Shown here: positions 1 to 10,306 of the stretch, in pieces | How the letters are laid out: every line of letters begins with the position of its first letter | Numbering within the stretch: the stretch's first letter is position 1 | Assembly (NCBI RefSeq): GCF_008364685.1 | Contig: NZ_VTTL01000003.1 | Coordinates: 186,001 to 250,000, forward strand | Direction: 5' to 3' | Source of the DNA: Xanthobacter oligotrophicus | GTDB taxonomy: Bacteria > Pseudomonadota > Alphaproteobacteria > Rhizobiales > Xanthobacteraceae | DNA length: 64,000 bases | Translations under genes and position numbers: made by a program | Notes under the pieces: generated by a model | Told to the model about the DNA's origin: nothing | Database searches by the model: none | What the model saw: the letters and a program-made list of their open reading frames with translations, nothing else

Positions 1-1
1 G

Positions 2-1534
2 CTCGTGTCCGAGGTGGGCGTGGGCACGGTGGCGGCCGGCGTCGCCAAGGCGCGCGCCGATCACATCACCATTTCCGGCTTCGAGGGTGGCACGGGTGCG
101 TCGCCTCTCACCTCCATCAAGCATGCCGGCTCGCCGTGGGAGATGGGCCTCGCCGAGACCCAGCAGACCCTGGTGGCCAACCGCCTGCGCTCGCGCGTCG
201 CGCTGCAGGTGGACGGCGGCCTGCGCACCGGCCGCGACGTGATCATCGGCGCCCTGCTCGGCGCCGACGAGTTCGCCTTCTCCACCGCCCCGCTCATCGC
301 GGCGGGCTGCATCATGATGCGCAAGTGCCACCTGAACACCTGCCCGGTGGGCGTGGCCACCCAGGACCCCGTGCTGCGCAAGCGCTTCAAGGGCACGCCC
401 GAGCACGTGATCAACTACTTCTTCTTCGTCGCCGAGGAAGTGCGGGAGATCATGGCCTCCCTCGGCTTCCGCAAGATCGACGAGATGGTGGGCCGCTCCG
501 AGGTGCTCGACCAGAATGAGGCCATCAACCACTGGAAGGCGAAGGGCCTCGACTTCTCGCGCATCTTCGCCAAGCCCGACATGCCGCCCGAGGTGGGCAT
601 CCGCCACACCGAGCGCCAGCACCATCCCATCGAGAAGGTGCTGGACCGCACCCTCATCGCCAAGGCCGCTCCGGCGCTGGAAAAGGGCGAGCGCGTCGAG
701 ATCAAGACGCCGATCCGCTCGGTGGACCGCTCGGCCGGCGCCATGCTGTCCGGTGCCGTGGCCAAGGCCTACGGCGGCCAGGGCCTGCCGGACGACACCA
801 TCCATGTGGAGCTGAGCGGCACCGCGGGCCAGGCATTCGCAGCGTTTCTCGCCGCCGGCGTCACCTTCGACCTCATCGGCGAGGCCAACGACTATGTGGG
901 CAAGGGCCTGTCGGGCGGGCGCATCATCGTCCGGCCTCCGGCCAATGCGGCCATCGTGGCGGAACACTCCATCATCGTCGGCAACACGGTGATGTACGGC
1001 GCCACCGAGGGCGAATGCTACTTCCGCGGCATCGCCGGCGAGCGCTTCGCGGTGCGCAATTCCGGTGCAATCGCCGTTGTTGAAGGCACTGGCGACCACG
1101 GCTGCGAGTATATGACCGGCGGCATCGTGGTGGTGATCGGCCAGACCGGGCGCAACTTCGCGGCCGGCATGTCCGGCGGCGTCGCCTATGTGCTGGACGA
1201 GGACAAGAGCTTCGCCAAGCGCTGCAACCTCTCCATGGTGGACCTCGAGCCGGTGGAGGAGGAGGAGGACCTGCTGGAACGCCTCCACCACCACGGCGGC
1301 GACCTGGAGTTCAAGGGCCGCATCGACGTGCAGGGCGACATGTCCCGCCACGACGAGGAACGCCTGCACCAGCTCATCGCCAAGCACCTGCATTACACCG
1401 GCTCGGCGCGAGCGCAGGCGATCCTCGACAACTGGGCCGATTACCGCTCCAAGTTCGTCAAGGTGATGCCGGTGGAATACCGACGCGCCCTGCGCGACAT
1501 GGAAAAGCGCCGCGGCCTGGCGGCGGCGGAATAG
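2..1534 (+). CDS. gltB: Glutamate synthase (NADPH) large subunit, C-terminal part
   Basis: This is the 3' third of glutamate synthase large subunit, which transfers the amide nitrogen of glutamine to 2-oxoglutarate in cytosolic ammonia assimilation. The gene begins before the window; the reading frame is already open at base 2. The visible part holds the end of the FMN/3Fe-4S synthase barrel, including GGTGASP near residues 28-34 and the cluster cysteines spaced C-x5-C-x4-C (about residues 102, 108, 113 of the visible part). After it comes the C-terminal glycine-rich beta-helix domain (about 240-450). It is followed after about 220 bases by gltD, its electron-transfer partner. Identification is secure; only the 5' end is missing, because of the window edge. 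Confidence 0.97.
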   Translation, partial: LVSEVGVGTVAAGVAKARADHITISGFEGGTGASPLTSIKHAGSPWEMGLAETQQTLVANRLRSRVALQVDGGLRTGRDVIIGALLGADEFAFSTAPLIAAGCIMMRKCHLNTCPVGVATQDPVLRKRFKGTPEHVINYFFFVAEEVREIMASLGFRKIDEMVGRSEVLDQNEAINHWKAKGLDFSRIFAKPDMPPEVGIRHTERQHHPIEKVLDRTLIAKAAPALEKGERVEIKTPIRSVDRSAGAMLSGAVAKAYGGQGLPDDTIHVELSGTAGQAFAAFLAAGVTFDLIGEANDYVGKGLSGGRIIVRPPANAAIVAEHSIIVGNTVMYGATEGECYFRGIAGERFAVRNSGAIAVVEGTGDHGCEYMTGGIVVVIGQTGRNFAAGMSGGVAYVLDEDKSFAKRCNLSMVDLEPVEEEEDLLERLHHHGGDLEFKGRIDVQGDMSRHDEERLHQLIAKHLHYTGSARAQAILDNWADYRSKFVKVMPVEYRRALRDMEKRRGLAAAE

Positions 1535-1555
1535 CGCAAAGCCCGCGCTCTTCTC

Positions 1556-1581
1556 GTCCTCTCCCGCAAGCGGGAGAGGAC
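1556..1581. repeat. Perfect 12-bp inverted repeat after gltB
   Basis: GTCCTCTCCCGC, two bases, then its exact reverse complement form a strong hairpin just after the gltB stop. There is no T-run behind it, so it looks more like a dispersed intergenic palindrome of alphaproteobacteria than a classical terminator, though it could still attenuate gltB-gltD readthrough. A 15-base near-identical direct repeat (GGTGTGCTGGAC twice) follows at about 1590-1620. Confidence 0.6.
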
Positions 1582-1757
1582 GTTCGGCCGGTGTGCTGGA
1601 CGCCGGTGTGCTGGACCTGGACGGGCGCGCGGATCAGGCGCGCGAATTCCGAGTCCTCAAGCTGGAACAATTCTTGTATTTGGACACGTGGTGCGGCACC
1701 CGGACTGATGCGGTGCGCGCGGCGGTTCCCTCAACGAGGTTCGCCTAAGGGGTTCTG

Positions 1758-3179
<1,422 letters not shown>

Positions 3180-3210
3180 GGCGGAATGCGTCGTTCATTG
3201 GAATGCCGTC

Positions 3211-3233
3211 ATGGCCGGGCCTGTCCCGGCCAT
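3211..3233. repeat. REP-like palindrome between gltD and zapE
   Basis: ATGGCCGGG, five bases, then CCCGGCCAT forms a 9-bp-stem hairpin in the convergent gltD/zapE spacer. Short palindromes with this core (ATGGCCGGG...TCCCGGCCAT) are dispersed in rhizobial genomes. It may also serve as a two-way terminator for the convergent genes, but there is no T-tract. Nothing else is visible in 3180-3366. Confidence 0.5.
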
Positions 3234-3366
3234 GATTGTTTTTGACCACCCATCGTCGCGCACGAGCACGGCATGAGCCCATGCCCCGGGCGGGAACGAT
3301 CTGCCGATGTTTGAACCCTCCGGAGCGGACCATCGCGTCCGCCCCCTGGGTCGGGCCTTCGAGCTC

Positions 3367-4554
3367 TTACGTCTCCACCAGGCCCGTCGTATCCCCGGAC
3401 GCTGCCGAATCCGGACGGCCGTGAGGCTTTGCCAGATATTCGCCCGAGCGCATCTCGTGGATGCGCGACACCGTGCGCGCGAACTCGAACGCCTCCGCCC
3501 CCTCGGTGCCGAGATAAAGCGCATCCGGCGCCGCCGCCGCGGAGGCGATGAGCTTCACGTTGGAATCGTAGAGCGTGTCGATCAGCGAGATGAAGCGCTT
3601 GGCCTCGTTGCGCTGGTCCGGCCCCAGGATCGGGATGTGCTCCAGCACGAGGGTGTGGAACATGCGCGCGAGCCGCAGGTAGTCGGGGTTGGGACCAAGC
3701 GCCGCCTCGCACAGGTCGGCGAAGGTGAAGCGCGCCGCGCCGTTGGCCATGGCCGGGATCGCGACGCGCCGGCCCTTCAGCAGCACCTCTCCGGGCACGC
3801 CGCCGCCGGGACCGGCGAGCCGGCGCCACGCCTGCGCCACCGCCGCATCCGCCTCGGGGCCGAGGGGCGTGTGCCAGGTGGACACCCCTTCCAGCTTCTC
3901 CATGCGGTAATCGGTGCGCGAATCCAGCGTCATCACCTGCATGCGCTCCTCGATCATGCCGATGAACGGCAGGAACAGCGCGCGGTTGAGGCCGCCGGAA
4001 TACAGGTCCTTCGGCGCCACGTTGGAGGTGGCCACCACCACCACGCCGTCGGCGAACAGCTTCTCGAACAGCCGTCCGAGGATCATGGCGTCGGCGATGT
4101 CGGTGACGTGGAATTCGTCGAAGCACAGGATCTTCGCCTCGTCGGCCAACGCCGCCGCCACCGCGATGATGGGGTCTGAGGCCTTGCGGTCGCCCTGCTT
4201 CTGGGCCTGGCGTTCGCGGAAGATGCGCTCGTGCACGTCGCCCATGAATTCGTGGAAATGGGCCCGCCGCTTGGCCCGGGACGGCAGGGCGTCGAAGAAG
4301 AGGTCCATGAGCATGGTCTTGCCGCGGCCGACCTTGCCGTAGACATACATGCCCTTGGGGGTCACCGGGGCGCGGCGCTGGAACAGCCAGCCCAGCGCCG
4401 AGGACTTCTGCGCCATGGCCCGCTCGCGCAGCTCCAGCTCCAGGCGGGCGAACTCCTGCACCACCATGGCCTGCGCCGGATCGTCCGAAATATCGCCCGC
4501 GGCCAGCTTCGCCGCATACAATTCCCGTACCCGCGCCTTCGTTTCCGCTGTCAT
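3367..4554 (-). CDS. zapE: Cell division protein ZapE (AFG1-like ATPase)
   Basis: This AFG1/ZapE-family P-loop ATPase is, in other bacteria, linked to Z-ring dynamics and division under stress. Taking the ATG that gives MTAETKARV, the protein is 395 aa. Walker A GKVGRGKT lies at about residues 73-80, and Walker B ILCFDEFHVTD at about 142-152 contains the DEFH signature of this family. An ATG three codons upstream and a TTG eight codons upstream are alternatives; neither has a much better ribosome site. It is convergent with gltD and divergent from the FUSC gene, with no sign of an operon. Confidence 0.9.
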   Translation of the reverse strand: MTAETKARVRELYAAKLAAGDISDDPAQAMVVQEFARLELELRERAMAQKSSALGWLFQRRAPVTPKGMYVYGKVGRGKTMLMDLFFDALPSRAKRRAHFHEFMGDVHERIFRERQAQKQGDRKASDPIIAVAAALADEAKILCFDEFHVTDIADAMILGRLFEKLFADGVVVVATSNVAPKDLYSGGLNRALFLPFIGMIEERMQVMTLDSRTDYRMEKLEGVSTWHTPLGPEADAAVAQAWRRLAGPGGGVPGEVLLKGRRVAIPAMANGAARFTFADLCEAALGPNPDYLRLARMFHTLVLEHIPILGPDQRNEAKRFISLIDTLYDSNVKLIASAAAAPDALYLGTEGAEAFEFARTVSRIHEMRSGEYLAKPHGRPDSAASGDTTGLVET

Positions 4555-4707
4555 TGAGCCCATTCCCGTTCGCCGCAAGGAAGTCTCGGCGCCGTGCTTC
4601 GCCGAAGGCAGGGCTGGCTATAGAGCAGATGCGGGAAAAGTTGAATGCATGCCGGCGCAGCTCTTGCCGCACTGGACAGGCCCGGCGAAGCATGAATTCC
4701 TCCGCCC

Positions 4708-7002
4708 ATGCCCGAGACGTCGCGCCGCCCCGGACCCGTCCCCATGTCGCCCCCACTGTCGTCGCCGATTCCTTCGCCATCGCCCCGCCCCCGCAAGCCG
4801 CTCCTCGACCGGCTGAAGGGGTGGCTTGCCGACCATGATCCCGGCGGGGTCGATCTTACGCGGGCGTTCCATCTCGGCGTTTCGTTCGTGATCGTCATCC
4901 TGGTGGGCTACGCGACCTCGAGCGCGTTCCGGCTGGGCATGAACGTGACCTTTCCCATGATGGCCGGCTGTGCCGCGCTGGTGATGATCAGCTTCAATCC
5001 GGCGGCGAGCGTCGCCGCCGAGGCGCGCACCATGGGGCGCCTGTTCGGCATCGGCTTCGCCTTCCTGCTGGCGCTGACGCTGGTGGGCCCCGGCGAGGGG
5101 CCGGGCAACGACATCGTCCAGAAGCTGCTGCTCATCCCCCTCGCCTTCTTGGCCCTGGCGCTGCGGCGCTATGGCATGGACGGGCAGAGGCTCGGCCTCG
5201 CGCTCATCGTCGTCGCCACGGTGGGCACCATCCTCCAGCCGACGCGGATCCAAGCAGCGCTGCTGCTCGCCGCCTTCTGCCAGGGCGCCCTGGTGGCGGC
5301 GGCGGTGCGCCTGTCCCCCTGGCGGCCCTCCGCCGTCAATGCCTTCGTCGAGACGACGCTCGACATGCAGGGCGCGGTGGCGAGCTATCTGCGCGAACTG
5401 TCGGAAGCCGTGCGCCACGGCCGGCATTTCCCGGAAGAGGCGAACGACGCGCTTGAGAACCTGCGCGGCCGGGTGTGGAACGCGCTCGCGTCGGCGATCG
5501 CCGAGGATCCCACCGCGCAGCCGGACTTCGAGCGCCTGAGGGTGCACTTCTATCGGCTGCGGGTGGCGGTTCAGCTGCTCGCCAGCTGCGTGCCGCAGAA
5601 GGCGCCGAACACGCCGGACTGGCGCCACCCCTTCGCCGCCGCCGCCGATCACATCGCCCGAAGGCTCGAGGCGGTGGACATCTCCGACGTGCACGCGGAG
5701 GAGCGTTACGAGCGTGCGGTGGCGTCCCTGCGCCGCCTCGCCTTCGCGTCGGAGCTGCCGCCGGACGCCCGCTTCGCGCTGCTGCGGGCGCTGACCGCGT
5801 TCGACCGGCTCTCCCTTGTGGTCACCGGCATCGCCGCCGCCGAGACCGCGCCGTTTCCGCCGCCCCACGATGAAACAGCGCCCACCCCGCCGGTGTTGCG
5901 CGTCATCCCCACACTGGTGAAGGGGCCGGACGGCCGGCGCACCCTGTCCGCGCCCATGCGCGTCGCCTGCCAGGGGGCCATCGCCACCGCCGTCACCACC
6001 GCCCTCGACCTCGGGGTGCACCTCGACCACGCCTATTGGGCGACCATGACGGTCATGTTCGTCATCGGCAACAGCGTGGGCGAGACCTACATGCGGGTGC
6101 GCTACCGCACCATCGGTACGCTCATCGGCGTGGTGCTTGGCATGGCCCTGTTCCTCGGCCTTGGCCCGCACATCTGGATTCTCGCCGCCTTGTGCATGGC
6201 GGCCCAGATGATCGCCCTCGTCACCCAGAAGGACCGCTACGACGTGGCCTCCGCCGCCGTGGGCCTGTCGGTGGTGCTGGGATTGCACATCATTTCCGGG
6301 CTCGGCACCGAGGGCATGCTGGCGCGCATCTACGAGACCGCCATCGGCGCCGCCATCGCCTTGGTGGTGTCCTACCTGGTGTTGCCGGTGTATCTCGCCG
6401 AGCAGTTGCGACCCGAGGTGAAGACGCTGGTGCGCCGCTCCCGCGTCGCCTTCGCCTCCTGGTGGCCCCACCAGGGGGAGAAGGCGAGCGTTTCCGCCCT
6501 CGCCCAGGACGTGCGGGCCATGGGCACGCGCCTGCCCAATCTCGGCGCCGAGCAGGTGTTCGGCCATTCGGCGGGGGACGCGGCCAACATCGTCTCCACC
6601 CTCGACGTGCTCATCACCTATCTCGCCCTGATGGAGGACGTGGCCCTGCGCCTGTCCGCCATGGGCGCCGATGCGCGCGAGGAGGTGGTGGCCGTGGTGG
6701 AGGCGGCACGCTCGCGCATCCTCACCGGCTTCGAGGTGGTGCTGGGCGAGGCCGGCAGCGGCAGCGCCGATGCGGCGACGCCGGCGGTGGACGCCGCGGT
6801 CTCCACCGTGCTGGGCATGGCGGACGACCCTGCCGTGATGGAGGTGCTGCCCCTGGTGGCGGATTATCTCGCCTATTCCGATGCGGTGCTGCGCCCGCTG
6901 CGCGAACTCAACGCCGCGCTGAACGACGCCGTGCCCTGGCGCAAGGAGGAGATGATCGCCGCCGGGCGCGCGGCCGCAACCGCGACCGTCGGCAAGGGGT
7001 GA
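4708..7002 (+). CDS. FUSC family inner-membrane protein (aromatic-acid efflux type)
   Basis: This 764-aa membrane protein belongs to the FUSC superfamily (fusaric acid resistance, AaeB, YccS). The N-terminus is proline-rich. One block of hydrophobic helices covers about residues 55-200, a soluble helical stretch runs about 210-400, and a second membrane block starting near YWATMTVMFVIGN (about 445-560) carries the YWA-type signature. A C-terminal cytosolic tail follows. Members of the family export aromatic acids, but the substrate here cannot be read from the sequence. No HlyD-like partner is adjacent, unlike typical aaeAB. An internal ATG at 4744 is a possible alternative start. Confidence 0.85.
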   Translation: MPETSRRPGPVPMSPPLSSPIPSPSPRPRKPLLDRLKGWLADHDPGGVDLTRAFHLGVSFVIVILVGYATSSAFRLGMNVTFPMMAGCAALVMISFNPAASVAAEARTMGRLFGIGFAFLLALTLVGPGEGPGNDIVQKLLLIPLAFLALALRRYGMDGQRLGLALIVVATVGTILQPTRIQAALLLAAFCQGALVAAAVRLSPWRPSAVNAFVETTLDMQGAVASYLRELSEAVRHGRHFPEEANDALENLRGRVWNALASAIAEDPTAQPDFERLRVHFYRLRVAVQLLASCVPQKAPNTPDWRHPFAAAADHIARRLEAVDISDVHAEERYERAVASLRRLAFASELPPDARFALLRALTAFDRLSLVVTGIAAAETAPFPPPHDETAPTPPVLRVIPTLVKGPDGRRTLSAPMRVACQGAIATAVTTALDLGVHLDHAYWATMTVMFVIGNSVGETYMRVRYRTIGTLIGVVLGMALFLGLGPHIWILAALCMAAQMIALVTQKDRYDVASAAVGLSVVLGLHIISGLGTEGMLARIYETAIGAAIALVVSYLVLPVYLAEQLRPEVKTLVRRSRVAFASWWPHQGEKASVSALAQDVRAMGTRLPNLGAEQVFGHSAGDAANIVSTLDVLITYLALMEDVALRLSAMGADAREEVVAVVEAARSRILTGFEVVLGEAGSGSADAATPAVDAAVSTVLGMADDPAVMEVLPLVADYLAYSDAVLRPLRELNAALNDAVPWRKEEMIAAGRAAATATVGKG

Positions 7003-7018
7003 GGGGCCGCGTTGGCTC

Positions 7019-8146
7019 TCACGTCCCCACGGGCTTGAAATGCTTGGAGAGCTTCAGGCCCTGACCCTGGTAATGGGAGCGCATGTCGGCGCCGTAGAGG
7101 GTGCCGGGGCGGCCCGCCATGCGCTCGTAGACGAGGCGGCCCACCGTCTGGCCGTGTTCCAGGATGAAGGGCACCTCCCGCGAGCGCACCTCCAGCACCG
7201 CGCGGGCGCCGCGCCCACCCGCCGCCGGATTGCCGAAGCCGGGATCGAAGAAGCCGGCATAATGCACCCGGAACTCGCCCACCAGGGGATCGAACGGCAC
7301 CATCTCCGCCGCGTAGTCCGGCGGCACGTGCACCGCCTCCCGCGAGGCGAGGATGTAGAAGGCGTCGGGGTCGAGCACCAGCCCCGCCGTGCGGCCGGGC
7401 CGCACCCGGATGGGCTCCCAGAAATCCTCCACGTCGAGCACGCCGGCCTCGTCCACGTCGATGACGCCCGTGTGCTTCTTGGCGCGGAAGCCCTGCAGGC
7501 CGGGGATCACTTCGCCGGCGAGATCGACCCCCAGCGCGATGCCACCCGCCGCCACGTCCGGCTGGGCGGCGTCCACCAGGCATTCGGCGGACTGGAGGCT
7601 CAGCAGTTCGAGGTCCGACAGCCGCGACACCCCGCGGCGGAACCGCACCTGCGACAGGCGCGATCCGGTGCGCACCAGGATGGGAAAGGTGCGCGGGGAG
7701 ATTTCCAGATAGAGCGGGCCGTTGTAGCCGGCCGGAATGGTATCGAAGGCGCGCGCGCCATCGGTGATGACGCGCACGAACACGTCGAGCCGGCCGGTGG
7801 AGCTCTTGGGGTTCGCCGCCGCCGCCAGATCAAACGGCAGCTTCAGGCGCTCGAACAGCTCCACCAGATAGACGCAGCCGGTCTCCAGCACCGCGCCCTT
7901 GGCCAGGTCGAAATCATGCAGGGCGAGATCGGCCAGGCGCTCCTTCACCGAGACGCCCGCCCCCGGCAGGAAGCTCGCGCGCACCCGCCACGCCGTGCGG
8001 CCGAGCCGCAGGTCCAGGCTCGCCGGCTGGATCTGGTCCACATCGAGCGGCCGGCGGCAGGAGATGGCACCCGTCGCCTTCAGCGCCGAAATGGCCTCGG
8101 CGGGCAGGATGCCGGGCTTCTGATGCTCCGTCGCTCGCACGGTCAT
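7019..8146 (-). CDS. dcd: 2'-deoxycytidine 5'-triphosphate deaminase, long alphaproteobacterial form
   Basis: This is a dCTP deaminase/dUTPase-superfamily protein of the long form seen in Hyphomicrobiales, which makes dUTP from dCTP for thymidylate synthesis. At about 375 aa it is roughly twice the length of E. coli Dcd and appears to hold two related jelly-roll halves (about 20-190 and 200-370). Conserved stretches include QPASLDLRLG near the N-terminus, AAANPKSSTGRLDVF in the middle and PGFGNPAAGG in the second half. I chose the ATG giving MTVRATEHQ; an in-frame upstream extension to 8200 lacks conservation-like character. Convergent with the FUSC gene. The reaction is inferred from family membership. 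Confidence 0.85.
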   Translation of the reverse strand: MTVRATEHQKPGILPAEAISALKATGAISCRRPLDVDQIQPASLDLRLGRTAWRVRASFLPGAGVSVKERLADLALHDFDLAKGAVLETGCVYLVELFERLKLPFDLAAAANPKSSTGRLDVFVRVITDGARAFDTIPAGYNGPLYLEISPRTFPILVRTGSRLSQVRFRRGVSRLSDLELLSLQSAECLVDAAQPDVAAGGIALGVDLAGEVIPGLQGFRAKKHTGVIDVDEAGVLDVEDFWEPIRVRPGRTAGLVLDPDAFYILASREAVHVPPDYAAEMVPFDPLVGEFRVHYAGFFDPGFGNPAAGGRGARAVLEVRSREVPFILEHGQTVGRLVYERMAGRPGTLYGADMRSHYQGQGLKLSKHFKPVGT

Positions 8147-8229
8147 ATCCGCTTTCCCGTCCTTTTTGTTCGCTTTACCGGACGAAACCCTTGACGCCAA
8201 GGGGAGGCCGGGCGTTTACTGCCGCTCAC

Positions 8230-8286
8230 TCGTGGTGAATTTGAGCCGGCCCGCTTGCAGCCACGTTAAACAACCTTGCTAAAAGG
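8230..8286 (+). promoter_or_regulatory. SAM-II riboswitch upstream of metZ
   Basis: The segment reads CGTGGTGAATTTGAGCCGG, a short variable piece, then GCTTGCAGCCACGTTAAAC and finally GCTAAAAGG. This matches the SAM-II (metA-motif) consensus of alphaproteobacteria: CGTGG pairs with CCACG and the downstream GCTAAAA forms the pseudoknot strand. It lies about 97 bases before the metZ ATG, as expected for S-adenosylmethionine-dependent repression of methionine synthesis. Recognition is by sequence pattern, without covariance scoring. Confidence 0.9.
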
Positions 8287-8382
8287 CCGGGGACGAACAG
8301 ACGGGCAAGCCGCGCGCGCCGCACACCGGCCACCGCGGCGGCGAACCGCGCCTGATCCCCTCGGCCTCCCCCGGAGACCGTC

Positions 8383-9603
8383 ATGTCCGTGGCGCAAAAG
8401 CCAACCCCCAAATTCATCCCCAAAGATCCCCTTACACTCCACCCGGAGACGCGCCTAGTCCATGGCGGTACCACCCGCTCGCCTTATGGGGAGACCTCAG
8501 AGGCGCTGTTCCTGACCCAGGGCTTCGTCTACGACAACGCCGAGTCCTGCGAGGCCCGCTTCAAGGGCGAGGATCCGGGCTTCGTCTATTCCCGCTACGG
8601 CAATCCCACCACCGCCATGTTCGAGGAGCGCATGGCGCTGCTGGAAGGCGCGGAGGCGGCGCGGGCCACGGCTTCCGGCATGGCGGCGGTGAACGCGGCG
8701 CTGCTGTGCCAGCTCTCCGCCGGCGACCATGTGGTGGCGGCGCGCGCCCTGTTCGGCTCCTGTCGCTGGATCCTGGAGGATTTCCTGCCGCGCTTCGGCG
8801 TGGAAACCACGCTGGTGGACGGCACGGACCTCGCCGCCTGGCGGGCGGCGGTGCGGCCGAGCACCAAGGTGTTCTTCCTGGAGAGCCCCACCAATCCCAC
8901 CCTGGAGCTGATCGACATCGCGGCGGTGGCTGAGATCGCCCACGCCGCCGGCGCCCGCCTGGTGGTGGACAATGTGTTCGCCACCCCCCTGCTCCAGCAT
9001 CCGTTCGAGCTGGGCGCGGACATCGTGGTCTATTCCACCACCAAGCATGTGGACGGCCAGGGTCGCTGCCTGGGCGGGGTCATCCTCTCCTCCCAGCAGT
9101 TCGTGACCGACCACCTCCAGACCTTCCTGCGCCAGACCGGCCCCTCCATCTCGCCCTTCAACGCCTGGATCATGCTGAAGGGCCTGGAGACGCTGGCGCT
9201 GCGGGTGGAGCGCATGCAGGCGAGTGCGGGCCGCATCGCCGATGCGCTGGCCGGCCTGCCCAAGATCGAGACGGTGCTCTATCCCGGCCGCGCCGACCAT
9301 CCGCAGGCGGAGCTGGCCCGCCGGCAGATGAAGGGTGGCGGCACCCTCGTGACCTTCGTGGTGGAGGGCGGCAAGGAGGGCGCCTTCCGCTTCGCCAACG
9401 CCCTCGGGCTGATCCGCATCTCCAACAACCTCGGCGATGCCAAGAGCCTCATCACCCATCCAGCCACCACCACCCACCAGCGCTTCACGCCGGAGGCCCG
9501 CGCCGAGATGGGGATTTCCGACGGCCTGCTTCGCCTGTCCGTGGGGCTTGAGCATCCCGACGACCTGATCGCCGATCTCACCACCGCCGCCGGAGCCTTG
9601 TAA
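8383..9603 (+). CDS. metZ: O-succinylhomoserine sulfhydrylase (MetZ)
   Basis: MetZ is a PLP-dependent Cys/Met-metabolism enzyme that makes homocysteine directly from O-succinylhomoserine and sulfide. The protein is 406 aa. YSRYGNPTT (about 69-77) and SPTNPTLELID (about 168-178) are family signatures. The PLP-binding lysine is K221 in YSTTKHVDGQG, the residues expected for MetZ rather than cystathionine gamma-synthase. The gene stands alone behind a SAM-II riboswitch, which fits the methionine role. The closely related O-acetylhomoserine sulfhydrylase cannot be fully excluded. Confidence 0.93.
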   Translation: MSVAQKPTPKFIPKDPLTLHPETRLVHGGTTRSPYGETSEALFLTQGFVYDNAESCEARFKGEDPGFVYSRYGNPTTAMFEERMALLEGAEAARATASGMAAVNAALLCQLSAGDHVVAARALFGSCRWILEDFLPRFGVETTLVDGTDLAAWRAAVRPSTKVFFLESPTNPTLELIDIAAVAEIAHAAGARLVVDNVFATPLLQHPFELGADIVVYSTTKHVDGQGRCLGGVILSSQQFVTDHLQTFLRQTGPSISPFNAWIMLKGLETLALRVERMQASAGRIADALAGLPKIETVLYPGRADHPQAELARRQMKGGGTLVTFVVEGGKEGAFRFANALGLIRISNNLGDAKSLITHPATTTHQRFTPEARAEMGISDGLLRLSVGLEHPDDLIADLTTAAGAL

Positions 9604-9715
9604 CGGCTCCATTCCGGCCACGGGGCGGAGCAGACTGTTGCGCCCGGACGGCAACGCGGGTTCACTGTGGCCCGCGGGGGCATTTTCTCCCGCGGTGAGG
9701 GGAGCTCGAGCGGGT

Positions 9716-10108
9716 ATGTACCGCGCCATCACTCGAAATATTCAGGTGACCGCGACGCCGCGTTATGTGGCGGAGCGATCGGAGCCCGACCAGGGCCGTC
9801 ATTTTTGGGCTTATACCGTCGAGGTGGCCAATTTGGGCCAGGAGACCGTGCAACTGAAGGGCCGCCACTGGGTCATCACCGACGCCAACGGGCACACCGA
9901 GGAGGTCCATGGAGCCGGCGTCGTGGGCGAGGAGCCCACCCTGCCGCCCGGTGGCCGATTCGAATATACCAGCGGCGTGCCGCTCAACACCTCCACCGGG
10001 ATCATGAGCGGGCACTATGAGATGCTGGCCGACAACGGCGAGACCTTCTCCATCGAGATCCCGGCCTTCTCGCTCGACGTGCCGGACGTGCGCCGGGTCC
10101 TGAACTGA
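9716..10108 (+). CDS. apaG: ApaG/Co2+-Mg2+ efflux domain protein
   Basis: This 130-aa protein has the ApaG (DUF525) fibronectin-III-like fold. The core VANLGQETVQLKGRHWVITDANG and the closing SFSIEIPAFSLD-like strand are typical. Its molecular role is unsettled; it was linked to Co2+ resistance in Salmonella and may bind phosphate compounds. I chose the ATG giving MYRAITRNIQV because it matches family length and has GAGGGGAG ahead of it; an upstream in-frame extension to 9638 is non-conserved in character. It lies 112 bases after metZ and may be co-transcribed. Confidence 0.9.
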   Translation: MYRAITRNIQVTATPRYVAERSEPDQGRHFWAYTVEVANLGQETVQLKGRHWVITDANGHTEEVHGAGVVGEEPTLPPGGRFEYTSGVPLNTSTGIMSGHYEMLADNGETFSIEIPAFSLDVPDVRRVLN

Positions 10109-10123
10109 GAAACGCCGCGGGCG

Positions 10124-10290
10124 AGAGCATTTTCCGTGCACGCCCGTTCGCGGGAAATGCTCTATCTCGTTTGCGTATCGCATTTTCTTAAACTAACCCG
10201 GCATCCACTCCGCTCGAGGGCGCTTTAGAATCTCGCGTTGGCGCGTTTTCTTCACGCGAACCGGTAGCCACTTCGCTTGAAAACGCTTTA
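10124..10290. repeat. Cluster of rhizobial intergenic repeats (imperfect palindrome plus two tandem units)
   Basis: Three repeat pieces fill the apaG-trkH gap. First is an imperfect palindrome with arms AGAGCATTTTCCG and CGGGAAATGCTCT (10124-10163). Then come two diverged copies of one unit, at 10179-10227 and 10243-10290, each with the skeleton (G)C(G/A)TTTTCTT-N-CCGG-N-CCACT-CGCT-N-CGCTTTA. Such units are common between genes in Hyphomicrobiales. They end only 16 bases before the trkH start codon, so they probably affect the mRNA leader. Confidence 0.6.
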
Positions 10291-10306
10291 GGGGAAGGGG
10301 GACGTC

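Noticed and set aside
4618-6567. 649-codon minus-strand frame opposite the FUSC gene
   Set aside because: Gly/His/Gln-rich shadow of a clear membrane-protein gene.
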